Shown: piece by piece, positions 32,882 through 40,271 of the stretch | How the letters are laid out: each line of letters starts with the position of its first letter | Position numbering within the stretch: the stretch's first letter is position 1 | Source of the DNA: Chitinophaga qingshengii | Lineage (GTDB): Bacteria > Bacteroidota > Bacteroidia > Chitinophagales > Chitinophagaceae | Length of the DNA stretch: 64,000 nt | Assembly (NCBI RefSeq): GCF_014529935.1 | Contig: NZ_JACVFC010000004.1 | Location: forward strand, 248,001 to 312,000 | Direction: 5' to 3' | Made by a program: the position numbers and the translations under genes | The notes under the pieces: model-generated | What the model was told of the DNA's origin: nothing | Seen by the model: only the letters and a program-made list of their open reading frames with translations | Databases searched by the model: none

Positions 32882-33448
32882 ATGAGGAACGTTATTCAAG
32901 TTGTAAGAGAGGCTTTACTCACCAATTTCAGAGAATTGGACAATTGGTTTGACAAAGAACCGGCATTGCTGGACTTCAAACCTGACCGCGATCAATGGAG
33001 TATCCGGGAAGTACTGGAACATATTACCCTCACCAATTACTTCCTGTTACTGATCATTAACAAAAGCACCCGCAGGGCGCTGGACCGTAAAAGAAACGGC
33101 CATACCGTAGTGTTACAAGCCGATTACCCGGAGAAATTCAGCCAGATCGATGTGATCAGCAGCAAGTCTTTCGGATGGGTAAGACCTGAACACATGGAAC
33201 CCACCGGCCTTAAAGATATGCAGGAAATAAAAGTGCTGCTGAAACAGCAGTACGCACAGTGCATGTACAATCTGTCTTTGCTCAAAAATGGAGAAGGACT
33301 GTTGGTGCTCACCAATATGTCTGTCAACCACCTAGGCAAACTGGATATCTATCAGTACATCTATTTCCTGACCAAACATATTGAACGTCATATCCGCCAG
33401 ATGAAAAGACTGGAAAAGGAATATGAAGAAAGCGCCGTTCTGATCTGA
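32882..33448 (+). CDS. DinB/YfiT-fold metal-dependent protein
   Basis: A 188-residue cytoplasmic four-helix bundle of the DinB superfamily, from the ATG at 32882. The three histidines that bind a divalent metal in this fold are visible: EVLEHIT in helix 2 and the pair in TKHIERHIRQMKRL near the C-terminus. WSIREVLEHIT is the usual family block. Members include thiol transferases using bacillithiol or mycothiol and stress-induced proteins; the reaction here is unknown. It has no consensus promoter of its own and lies behind RNA cassette 1, so its expression probably depends on read-through of the two terminators there. A terminator follows. Confidence 0.85.
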   Translation: MRNVIQVVREALLTNFRELDNWFDKEPALLDFKPDRDQWSIREVLEHITLTNYFLLLIINKSTRRALDRKRNGHTVVLQADYPEKFSQIDVISSKSFGWVRPEHMEPTGLKDMQEIKVLLKQQYAQCMYNLSLLKNGEGLLVLTNMSVNHLGKLDIYQYIYFLTKHIERHIRQMKRLEKEYEESAVLI

Positions 33449-33501
33449 TTTTTTTTGGTCGACCAGCAACATCTATTATTGTTATCCTTATTGATTACAG
33501 C

Positions 33502-33532
33502 AACCGGAAGTATGCGCACTTCCGGTTTTTTT
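33502..33532 (+). terminator. intrinsic terminator after the DinB gene
   Basis: AACCGGAAGT (33502-33511) pairs perfectly with ACTTCCGGTT (33518-33527) around a 6-base loop and runs into T7. Confidence 0.93.
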
Positions 33533-33600
33533 GTGCCGTCAGGACCCGACACTATTTTTATCTACATAAAAAATATTTTTCAAAAAAGTGTGTTAAAAAT

Positions 33601-33632
33601 TTGCATTATCAATGTTTATCACGTTATCTTTG
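33601..33632 (+). promoter_or_regulatory. promoter of RNA cassette 2
   Basis: TTG at 33601-33603 and TATCTTTG at 33625-33632 are 21 bases apart, the same spacing as the cassette 1 promoter. Transcription would start near 33639. It is the only consensus promoter found before the AAA ATPase gene. Confidence 0.75.
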
Positions 33633-33638
33633 CAACGT

Positions 33639-33816
33639 AAAAATTGATAATAGTAAACGCTTGTAAAAATGGAACGCTTTAATTTAAATATCGGATCAGC
33701 ACTACCTTGCGCAATGCAAGATAGAAGCGGGTTCCGGGCGTTTTATGGTTACAGGTAGTACCAATATATTTGTATCATATAACTGAAGCCCGGATCAATT
33801 GGTCCGGGCTTTTTTG
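33639..33816 (+). ncRNA. structured RNA element 2a (leader or small RNA)
   Basis: ACTACC (33701-33706) pairs with GGTAGT (33754-33759), enclosing hairpin CTTGC/GCAAG (33706-33720; one base is shared between the two helices). TCCGGGC (33733-33739) can pair with GCCCGGA (33788-33794), the left arm of the terminator. The layout mirrors element 1a: outer helix, small hairpin, conserved strand able to capture the terminator arm, then terminator. The strand after the hairpin (ATAGAAGCGGGTTCCGGGC) resembles that of 1a. A 29-codon frame (33669-33758, beginning MERFNLNIG and ending FRAFYGYR) runs through the structure and may be a leader peptide. No known RNA family was recognised. Confidence 0.55.
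33786..33816 (+). terminator. intrinsic terminator of element 2a
   Basis: AAGCCCGGATC (33786-33796) pairs with GGTCCGGGCTT (33801-33811) with one wobble and an AATT loop, then a T-run. Confidence 0.93.
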
Positions 33817-33830
33817 TTATAGCATTGGCA

Positions 33831-33953
33831 ATGATATTACCACTGAATACAACAAAAGACTGGCCGCTGAACGCTGAAATGCGCCACAGTAAATGGTTTC
33901 TGGATAGCATAAATACAATTTATGCTAAACGGACCCGGTATGCCTTAACGTAG
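33831..33953 (+). CDS. possible 40-residue small protein in element 2b
   Basis: An ATG frame of 40 codons, basic, with TIYAKRTRYALT at its end; compare TIRCKRNGFAL in the frame of element 1b. Coding is unproven. The frame ends inside the conserved RNA core. Confidence 0.25.
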   Translation: MILPLNTTKDWPLNAEMRHSKWFLDSINTIYAKRTRYALT

Positions 33954-34008
33954 TATATGCGTTAACGTTAGTGACCCGGTCCGTGTAAAACAGGCCGGGT
34001 TTTTTTGT
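33900..34008 (+). ncRNA. structured RNA element 2b, homologue of 1b
   Basis: In order: hairpin AGCATAAAT/ATTTATGCT (33906-33926), ACGGAC (33929-33934), GGTATGC (33937-33943), hairpin TTAACG/CGTTAA (33945-33965, 9-base loop) and ACCCGGTCCGT (33974-33984), the left arm of the terminator. ACGGACCCGGT can pair with ACCCGGTCCGT at ten of eleven positions, a helix that excludes the terminator. The distance between the ACGGAC and GTCCGT strands is 44 bases, against 43 in element 1b. The two flanking hairpins differ fully in sequence from those of 1b but keep position and pairing. This covariation supports a conserved fold. It lies before the AAA ATPase-RtcB operon. Confidence 0.65.
33974..34007 (+). 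terminator. intrinsic terminator of element 2b
   Basis: ACCCGG (33974-33979), T and C pair with G, G and CCGGGT (33993-34000), followed by T7. The strands shared with the alternative helix are noted under element 2b. Confidence 0.88.
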
Positions 34009-34281
34009 GTTCATCACGAAAGGATTATTTGAGGAGGTACAATTTATAAACAGGTAGCGGAGTAATCCTGCTCCGCTGACTTTATCTCCCTTTATGATAT
34101 TTTTTTCGTCTCTGTTTGAATTAACCCCCATCTTCAGGTTATCAAGAGGATAACTTGTAACTTCCCCCAAAAAGAGGTACACATCCGTACCGGAAATGAT
34201 AAGCAAGATTTGCCCGGAGCCCGCCAGGGCTCCGGTAAATCACTATCAGGGAAGATTCATTTTAAAAGCGAAAACGAGTAA
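34009..34281. other. 270-base leader between element 2b and the AAA ATPase gene
   Basis: No gene was recognised. It holds a hairpin AGCGGAG/CTCCGCT near 34055-34076 and a very stable one, CCGGAGCCC (34214-34222) with GGGCTCCGG (34227-34235) around GCCA, extended by GATTT/AAATC, 40 bases before the start codon. Neither has a T-run, so they are not terminators. They may be further parts of the leader or protect the mRNA 5' end. Confidence 0.45.
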
Positions 34282-35346
34282 ATGAAAACAATGGTCAATA
34301 ACCAGATAGATATAACTGACGGAGAATACTTTGCACCCAAAGGGGTGTATACGTTTCATTTTAACAGTATACCCAATATCAATAATATCTACGATATAGA
34401 CGGTGAGAAGGCAGAAGCGGCGTTTCTGAAAACATTTGAAGGAAAGGTACTGCATACTTACCGCTATACCGACTTTGATACCAAAAAGAAAAAATACAAA
34501 CATGCCCAAACCATGCTGGTGCTGAACAATAACAGTATCGTTGCGTTCTGGCATACCTGGTGTGAAATATTGCACGATGGGTCCGATACGGCATTTGTTG
34601 CGGCAGTAACGGAAATGGTTACACGCTATAAGGAGAAACAACGCCGCGAACCGCATGAGATCAATCTCATTGTCAGCGGCCGCAAAGGATTGGAACTGAA
34701 AAGCATGGAGATCAAACGCACGAAGCTGGACATCGGATTGTTTTATGAAGATGATTTCCGCGACGTGGATAAAGTGATACAACAACGGCTGCGTAAGGAC
34801 AAAGATAAAGGTATCGTACTCCTGCATGGTATACCAGGAACGGGTAAGACAACCTACCTGCGTTATCTTATCGGGAAAATCAAAAAACGGATCCTGTTTG
34901 TATCACCAGACCTGGCCAACAATATCATGAATCCGGAATTCATGGAACTGCTGATCGATAATCCTAATTGTGTAGTGATTATTGAAGATGCGGAAAATGT
35001 GATTATGGACCGGAAATTCAGCGGTAACTCGTCTGTGTCTAACCTGCTGAACCTGTCGGACGGCCTGCTGGCAGACTGCCTGAACATACAGCTGGTATGT
35101 TCCTTTAACAGCGATCTGTCGGCCATTGACAACGCCTTGCTGCGTAAAGGCCGGTTGATCGCCAAGTATGAGTTTAAAAAACTCTCTGCGGCGAAAGCAC
35201 AACGATTGTCTACTCACTTAGGCTATGAAACCGTGATCAACAAATCCATGAGCATAGCAGAAATAGCCAATCAGCATGAACCTTCTTTTGAGAGCGTAAA
35301 AAACGTGATCGGTTTCAGAAGAACCCTGCTGGAAGAAACAGTATAA
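34282..35346 (+). CDS. BCS1-like AAA ATPase next to RtcB
   Basis: A 354-residue cytoplasmic AAA ATPase. Residues 1-150 form an unrecognised N-terminal domain (with KHAQTMLVLNNNSIVAFWHTW). The ATPase core follows: Walker A GIPGTGKT (183-190), Walker B VVIIEDAE (231-238), sensor residue Asn276 in CSFNSD and the arginine motif ALLRKGRL (285-292), arranged as in BCS1-type proteins. No membrane segment is seen, unlike mitochondrial BCS1. The short spacing to the next genes points to an operon AAA - basic protein - RtcB, so it may remodel an RNA-protein complex for repair; that is inference. Its transcription seems to begin at the cassette 2 promoter. Confidence 0.82.
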   Translation: MKTMVNNQIDITDGEYFAPKGVYTFHFNSIPNINNIYDIDGEKAEAAFLKTFEGKVLHTYRYTDFDTKKKKYKHAQTMLVLNNNSIVAFWHTWCEILHDGSDTAFVAAVTEMVTRYKEKQRREPHEINLIVSGRKGLELKSMEIKRTKLDIGLFYEDDFRDVDKVIQQRLRKDKDKGIVLLHGIPGTGKTTYLRYLIGKIKKRILFVSPDLANNIMNPEFMELLIDNPNCVVIIEDAENVIMDRKFSGNSSVSNLLNLSDGLLADCLNIQLVCSFNSDLSAIDNALLRKGRLIAKYEFKKLSAAKAQRLSTHLGYETVINKSMSIAEIANQHEPSFESVKNVIGFRRTLLEETV

Positions 35347-35380
35347 AAACATTATTCATCTTACTAAAAATATTATCGTC

Positions 35381-35557
35381 ATGAAAAAGAATCACTTGTC
35401 TGTATACAACCCGATGGTACATCGTATTCACCGATCGGTGAATACTATTGAAAAACAAACAGACCATTTGTTATGGACAAGTTATTTTCTGACGAATTAC
35501 AATATTATATCGATACTGCACGGCTCAAAACAGCGAGACAAAAACGCCGCGCAGTAA
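35381..35557 (+). CDS. possible 58-residue small protein overlapping the next gene
   Basis: An ATG frame that starts 34 bases after the ATPase gene (MKKNHLSVYNPMVHRIHRSV) and overlaps the 251-residue gene by 85 bases in another frame. The part before the overlap codes for a plausible soluble His-rich peptide, the overlapped part looks like chance. It may be a translational leader that couples the two genes. Low confidence. Confidence 0.25.
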   Translation: MKKNHLSVYNPMVHRIHRSVNTIEKQTDHLLWTSYFLTNYNIISILHGSKQRDKNAAQ

Positions 35558-36228
35558 TTGAAGGAAGAGATAAAGCATTATTAAGGCTGGATAAGCAGGA
35601 GGACGCGCTTTGGAAGCGAATGAGCCAGCCGGTGTATGTTCCGCTGCAGCCGCCGATACAGAAAGGATTTTATCGTTTTTTTGTGTTAAGGGACGATGTG
35701 GCCCGCGGCAGACAAGCATCATTTTTTCAGGGCATTCTTGATAAAATCAATACCCAGCAACATTTTCACCGGAGAGATTTTAAAAAGAAAAAAAGAGTGC
35801 GTGGGAAAAAAGTTTGGGTGGACAAGGAGCAGCGACTGAAACCTCTTTTTCAATGGGAATTTGACAAACACATGTTTACCAAAGAAGAAAAGGCCTATTT
35901 TGAGTTGCGGATGATCAGGTGCGAGCGGAAGGAAAGAGACATACCCACCTGGATATTCACCCAACCCTGGCGTTTTGTTTTGCGGGTGCGGCCTTATATG
36001 CTCACACACCGCCGGATAGTGGACCCGGTGCTTGAAACGCAATTGCAGGAGATGCGGAGTTATATTGACAGCTGTAACCTGCGGCCGCGGATGACCTGGT
36101 TAACACAAAGCCGTAGTAACAGCAGCGCCTGGAGAAGCTGGGACCGCCCTTTGAAAGCAAGAGAACGATATAAAAAGAAACCCTTGCTGCAGCTATTGCA
36201 GGAGGAATATTACAATAACATTGATTGA
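35473..36228 (+). CDS. uncharacterised basic protein between AAA ATPase and RtcB
   Basis: I do not recognise this 251-residue protein. It is strongly basic with Lys/Arg runs (RRDFKKKKRVRGKKVWVDKEQR near residues 97-120, KARERYKKKP near the end), many Trp and Tyr, and no signal peptide or membrane helix. The N-terminal 50 residues are helical and charged (ARLKTARQKRRAVIEGRDKALLRLDKQEDALWKRM). Such composition fits nucleic-acid binding. It ends 15 bases before rtcB, so translation with the ligase is likely, and an RNA-binding partner of RtcB is a fair guess. There is no catalytic motif that I can name. Confidence 0.75.
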   Translation: MDKLFSDELQYYIDTARLKTARQKRRAVIEGRDKALLRLDKQEDALWKRMSQPVYVPLQPPIQKGFYRFFVLRDDVARGRQASFFQGILDKINTQQHFHRRDFKKKKRVRGKKVWVDKEQRLKPLFQWEFDKHMFTKEEKAYFELRMIRCERKERDIPTWIFTQPWRFVLRVRPYMLTHRRIVDPVLETQLQEMRSYIDSCNLRPRMTWLTQSRSNSSAWRSWDRPLKARERYKKKPLLQLLQEEYYNNID

Positions 36229-36243
36229 ATTTGAACCCCCATT

Positions 36244-37656
36244 ATGTCTGAATTGAAAATTACCGGCAAACAGTTGCGCGCCTTAGGTTACCCGCAGGGC
36301 CTGGTTGTTCGTGCAGCCATTGACGTAGTTACCCAACATTACGCAGATGCTACCGCAGAAGAGGTAGAAATGATATTAACTAAAGTATTGGCCGATCCTG
36401 CGGCATATACCGCAGATGCAGTATGGGTGGCAGTAGCCACCGCACTGTTACCTGAAGAAGGGCCGGAGAAAATAGCCCTGCGGGATACCCCGGTGGATTA
36501 TGCCGTTTTTGGCGCCGGCTTTATAGAGGAGGGCGCTATCAAACAACTGAATAACGCCGTACGTTTACCCGTGGCCGTAGCAGGCGCCCTGATGCCGGAT
36601 GCCCATCAGGGTTATGGATTGCCTATCGGCGGTGTATTAGCGGCTGAAAATGCAGTGATTCCCTATGGCGTAGGCGTGGATATCGGATGCCGTATGTGTT
36701 TGAGTATACTGGACCTGCCGGTGGACACTTTGGTGACGAAAGATGCGCAGTATCAAAAAGCACTGAAGTACCAGACTAAATTCGGCGCCGGTGCGGAGTG
36801 GAAAAGAAATGATACGGATGCCGTACTGGAAAGAGATGAGTTCAAAGAGATACAGATACTACGTAACCTGCAGCAGAAAGCTGCCGGTCAGCTGGGGACT
36901 TCCGGTTCCGGTAACCACTTTGTAGAGTGGGGTATTGTGAGCATCACCGATATAAACAACGAATGGAACCTGGTGCCCGGCGATTATGTAGCGTTGCTGT
37001 CGCATTCCGGCTCCCGTGGCCTGGGTGCACAGGTAGCCGGGCATTATACCCGGTTGGCTAAAGAGCTGTGTGTATTACCCAAAGAAGCTCAGCACCTGGC
37101 TTACCTGGACCTGAGCACCGAAGCGGGGCAGGAGTACTGGCTGGCCATGAACCTGGCAGGTGACTATGCTTCGGCCTGTCACCACCTGATTCATAAAAGG
37201 CTGATTGCTGAAATGGGCGCCACTTTGCTGGCCCGGGTGGAGAACCACCATAACTTCGCCTGGAAGGAGGTGCATCATGGTAAAGAGCTGATCGTACATC
37301 GTAAAGGCGCTACCCCGGCAGGGAAAGGCGTACTGGGTATCATCCCTGGCTCCATGACCGCCCCCGGCTTTATTGTGCGGGGTAAAGGGGAGTCCACCAG
37401 CCTGCATTCTGCGTCACATGGCGCCGGACGGCAGATGTCCCGTACCAAAGCCATCGCTTCCATCACCAATGATGAGATGCGGAAAATGCTGCAGGATAAT
37501 GGCGTGACCCTGATCGGCGGTGGACTGGATGAGGCGCCTGGCGCTTATAAGGACATCCATACCGTGATGGCGGCGCAGTCCGATCTGGTGGAAGTGGTAG
37601 GGCAATTCCAGCCTAAAATGGTGCGGATGGCTGACGGTGGACCGGCAGAAGATTAG
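36244..37656 (+). CDS. rtcB: RNA-splicing ligase RtcB
   Basis: GTP- and Mn-dependent RNA ligase that joins 2',3'-cyclic phosphate or 3'-phosphate ends to 5'-OH ends, repairing cut tRNA or rRNA. At 470 residues it carries the full active site: DAHQGYGLPIGGV (119-131), VDIGCRM with metal ligand Cys149, GSGNHFVEW (His225), LSHSGSRG (His254), HRKGATPA (352-359) and SHGAGR (391-396), whose His392 is the residue that becomes guanylylated. Archease and RtcA genes are absent nearby; instead an AAA ATPase and a basic protein precede it. A terminator follows at 37686. Confidence 0.95.
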   Translation: MSELKITGKQLRALGYPQGLVVRAAIDVVTQHYADATAEEVEMILTKVLADPAAYTADAVWVAVATALLPEEGPEKIALRDTPVDYAVFGAGFIEEGAIKQLNNAVRLPVAVAGALMPDAHQGYGLPIGGVLAAENAVIPYGVGVDIGCRMCLSILDLPVDTLVTKDAQYQKALKYQTKFGAGAEWKRNDTDAVLERDEFKEIQILRNLQQKAAGQLGTSGSGNHFVEWGIVSITDINNEWNLVPGDYVALLSHSGSRGLGAQVAGHYTRLAKELCVLPKEAQHLAYLDLSTEAGQEYWLAMNLAGDYASACHHLIHKRLIAEMGATLLARVENHHNFAWKEVHHGKELIVHRKGATPAGKGVLGIIPGSMTAPGFIVRGKGESTSLHSASHGAGRQMSRTKAIASITNDEMRKMLQDNGVTLIGGGLDEAPGAYKDIHTVMAAQSDLVEVVGQFQPKMVRMADGGPAED

Positions 37657-37685
37657 CGAAGACTAAATAGATATATGCAATGTCG

Positions 37686-37732
37686 CAAAGGCGGAATAAC
37701 GGCGTACAGCTGTTTTCCGCCCTTTGTTTTTT
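37686..37732 (+). terminator. intrinsic terminator after rtcB
   Basis: CAAA plus GGCGGAA (37686-37696) pairs with TTCCGCC (37715-37721) and TTTG (37723-37726) with one bulged C, followed by T6. It marks the end of the AAA-rtcB operon. Confidence 0.82.
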
Positions 37733-37822
37733 ATAGTCTACAAATTCAGTAGGATATTAGAAATATATTTTCTAATATTGTTATCAGTTACCACCAATAA
37801 CAAGCTGCAACAAACCCTGTAC

Positions 37823-39094
37823 ATGGGCTGGCACCATGCAGGGAGACCTGTGTTTTCATTTTTAAAACTTTATCAAGTGCATTTGAATTTCCTGGCATTG
37901 GCGGTTCCCTTTTTCCTGACATTCATGGGTTTGGAGTATCTGGTGGCACATAAAAAAGGGAAACGTTTTTTTAAGTTCAACGATTCAGTAGCCAATATCA
38001 GTGTGGGTATTGCCGAGCGGTTGCTGGACACTTTCACGGTAGGGCTTTTTTATTTCGTGTACGACTATCTGCACCGGCATTATGCCTTGTTCGACATCAG
38101 GCCGGGGGTATTGTTATGGGTAGCGTTGCTGGTATGTACCGACTTTGTATGGTACTGGTATCATCGTTTGGCGCATGAAGTATCCTTATTTTGGTGTGCG
38201 CATGTGGTGCATCATCAGAGCGAGGAGTTTAATTACACCGTGTCTGCGAGGATCACTGTCTTCCAGGCCTTTATCCGCACCGGTTTCTGGACCGTATTGC
38301 CCGTTATTGGTTTCCCGCCGGGGATGATTACCAGTATGTTACTGGTACATGGGCTGTATCCTTTTTTTATTCATACCCGTACCATCGGGAAGCTGGGGAT
38401 ACTGGAGTATATTTTGGTAACGCCGTCGCACCACCGTGTGCACCATGCGAGTAATCCAAAGTACCTGGATAAAAACTACGGCGACGTGTTTATTATCTGG
38501 GATAAATTGTTTGGCACTTTTCAGAGAGAAGAGGAGGAGCCGGTATACGGTCTTACCCAACCGCTGGAGAGTAATAGTTTTTTATGGCAGCATTTTCATT
38601 TCTTCCTGGAGATGTTGTATTCCGTCAGAAAAACCAGTGGATGGCAGAACAAGTTGCGGGTAGTTTTTGGTAAGCCTGATTATGTAGACCCCGGCGCCCG
38701 GGAGGTGCTGGAGAAGACCTTTCTGTTAAGGAACCGGGAGATAAGGGAGACGCCTAAGCTGAACAATTATGTGGTGTGGCAGATGGCCGCCACACTCACA
38801 TTATTATTTACTTTTTTATTGCTGGAGCATTATGTGCCGGTATTTGTAGTCGTATGTGTCACCCTGCTGATCCTGCTCACGCTCATTAACTGTGGCGCCA
38901 TCCTGGAGCAGAAACGCTGGGTGTTTTACCTGGAGTACGCCCGTTACGGCGTTTTATGCCTGGCATTATACTACTACTGGCCGCATCCTTCCCTGTTAAC
39001 GCTGGCGGCGCTGGTATTAACCACTGCGCTCTATTTCCAGTCGCGTTTGAAGGAACAATATTACCGGCTGGTATACGGTTATACCCGTACGTAG
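37823..39094 (+). CDS. fatty acid hydroxylase/sterol desaturase superfamily membrane protein
   Basis: A di-iron membrane oxygenase of 423 residues from the ATG at 37823; an upstream TTG at 37724 falls inside the rtcB terminator and is rejected. Several membrane segments are present. The histidine clusters of the superfamily are complete: WYWYHRLAHE (HxxxH), HVVHHQSEEFN (HxxHH) and PSHHRVHHASNPKYLDKNYG. The C-terminal 110 residues add three or four more hydrophobic segments. The family hydroxylates or desaturates lipids such as fatty acids, sphingolipid bases or carotenoids; the substrate here is unknown, though sphingolipid-type modification would suit Bacteroidota. It converges with, and overlaps by 16 bases, the next gene. 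Confidence 0.9.
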   Translation: MGWHHAGRPVFSFLKLYQVHLNFLALAVPFFLTFMGLEYLVAHKKGKRFFKFNDSVANISVGIAERLLDTFTVGLFYFVYDYLHRHYALFDIRPGVLLWVALLVCTDFVWYWYHRLAHEVSLFWCAHVVHHQSEEFNYTVSARITVFQAFIRTGFWTVLPVIGFPPGMITSMLLVHGLYPFFIHTRTIGKLGILEYILVTPSHHRVHHASNPKYLDKNYGDVFIIWDKLFGTFQREEEEPVYGLTQPLESNSFLWQHFHFFLEMLYSVRKTSGWQNKLRVVFGKPDYVDPGAREVLEKTFLLRNREIRETPKLNNYVVWQMAATLTLLFTFLLLEHYVPVFVVVCVTLLILLTLINCGAILEQKRWVFYLEYARYGVLCLALYYYWPHPSLLTLAALVLTTALYFQSRLKEQYYRLVYGYTRT

Positions 39095-40203
39095 ATTTTC
39101 TTTTTATCCATCCAGTAGCCTATCGCCGCGAAGGCACATACGTGGAACAGGGCGAACAGGAAGGAGCCCACCATATTTCCGCCGATAGGCTGGAATACGT
39201 TCTGATACAGCCAGGAATACATATTCTGGCCGGGAACAGGGCGTATCAGCAGGTATAGTTTTACCACCACGCCGGACAATACGTAGATAAACAGCGGGTT
39301 TTTGCCGAATACGGTGAAGAAGGTGGTCCATTTGGTTTGGCCACGGAATTCCACGATATACATGAGAATAGAGAGCAGCAGCAGCGCGATGCCTACCGTG
39401 TAGAGCACATAGGAGCTGGTCCATATTTTTTTGTTTATGGGGAATACCATATCCCAGCAGAGGGCTGTGAAAATGAGGAGGCAGCCCATGATCATGAGGC
39501 GGGCCAGCATCTCGTAGGTTTTCCCTTTTTCCTGGATGAATTTTCCTGCCAGGTAGCCGAAGATAACATTACAGGTAGCGGGGAAGGTGCTCAGGATGCC
39601 TTCCGGGTCGAAGGGGACACCTTCGCCTTTATACATATGATTTTCTCCCAGTATTAATTTATCGAGTGGCAGACCGGCATAACCCTGAAGGCTGTATGGA
39701 TCACCGGGGGCGCCGAAGGCTACCAGTACGAACCAGTATCCGAGGAGGATAACGCAGGCCGCTACGAAGGCGCCTTTATCCTTCAGGTAGTGGACCATCA
39801 GTGCAGCGGCGCCATAGCACAGGGCTATACGGGGGAATACCCCCAGGATGCGGAGGGAGCTGAGTGGTTTCATGACCAGGTGGCCGTCGGACCATTTCAC
39901 GAATGGGAACCAGTTGAGCAGCAGGCCGATACCGAATATCAGCAAGGTACGGGTCAGAATTTTCCGGATAACGGCCGCGTTGCCGGCGTCGGCATATTTT
40001 TTCATGGCGAAGCTCATGGCGTTGCCCACGGCAAACAGGAAGAAGGGAAATACCAGATCGGTGGGCGTGCAGCCGTGCCATTTGGCATGTTCCAGCGGCG
40101 CGTACACGTATTCCCAGCTACCGGGATTGTTGACCAGGATCATGGCGGCTACGGTTAGTCCGCGAAACACGTCCAGTGATAAAAAACGTTGTGAAGCAGT
40201 CAC
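39079..40203 (-). CDS. COG4299-type membrane acyltransferase (HGSNAT/NagX-like)
   Basis: A polytopic inner-membrane protein of 374 residues with about ten hydrophobic segments. The N-terminal block RFLSLDVFRGLTVAAMILVN, then WHGCTPTDLVFPFFLFAVGNAMS, is the signature of the heparan-alpha-glucosaminide N-acetyltransferase family (DUF5009), in which a conserved His in this region carries the acetyl group across the membrane. RILGVFPRIALCYG and GKNPLFIYVLSG are further family blocks. In bacteria it is linked to transfer of acetyl groups onto amino sugars in the periplasm. No GlcNAc genes are adjacent. The ECF sigma factor upstream is on the same strand 68 bases away. Confidence 0.88.
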   Translation of the reverse strand: MTASQRFLSLDVFRGLTVAAMILVNNPGSWEYVYAPLEHAKWHGCTPTDLVFPFFLFAVGNAMSFAMKKYADAGNAAVIRKILTRTLLIFGIGLLLNWFPFVKWSDGHLVMKPLSSLRILGVFPRIALCYGAAALMVHYLKDKGAFVAACVILLGYWFVLVAFGAPGDPYSLQGYAGLPLDKLILGENHMYKGEGVPFDPEGILSTFPATCNVIFGYLAGKFIQEKGKTYEMLARLMIMGCLLIFTALCWDMVFPINKKIWTSSYVLYTVGIALLLLSILMYIVEFRGQTKWTTFFTVFGKNPLFIYVLSGVVVKLYLLIRPVPGQNMYSWLYQNVFQPIGGNMVGSFLFALFHVCAFAAIGYWMDKKKIYVRV

Positions 40204-40271
40204 TATAGGTTTATTTGGTTGTTTGGTAATTCGCCAAGATAACTATTATAGTGATGGTGCACAATAGGAGA

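Noticed and set aside
33721..33745. tRNA-like T-arm in element 2a (GGGTTCC)
   Set aside because: The flanking bases do not form a 5-base T-stem and no acceptor or anticodon arm can be drawn.
33925..34206. 93-codon minus-strand frame
   Set aside because: It runs through the conserved core and terminator of RNA element 2b on the opposite strand, and the peptide matches nothing.
37724..37822. TTG-started N-terminal extension of the hydroxylase gene
   Set aside because: The TTG lies in the T-run of the rtcB terminator; the ATG at 37823 is a better start.
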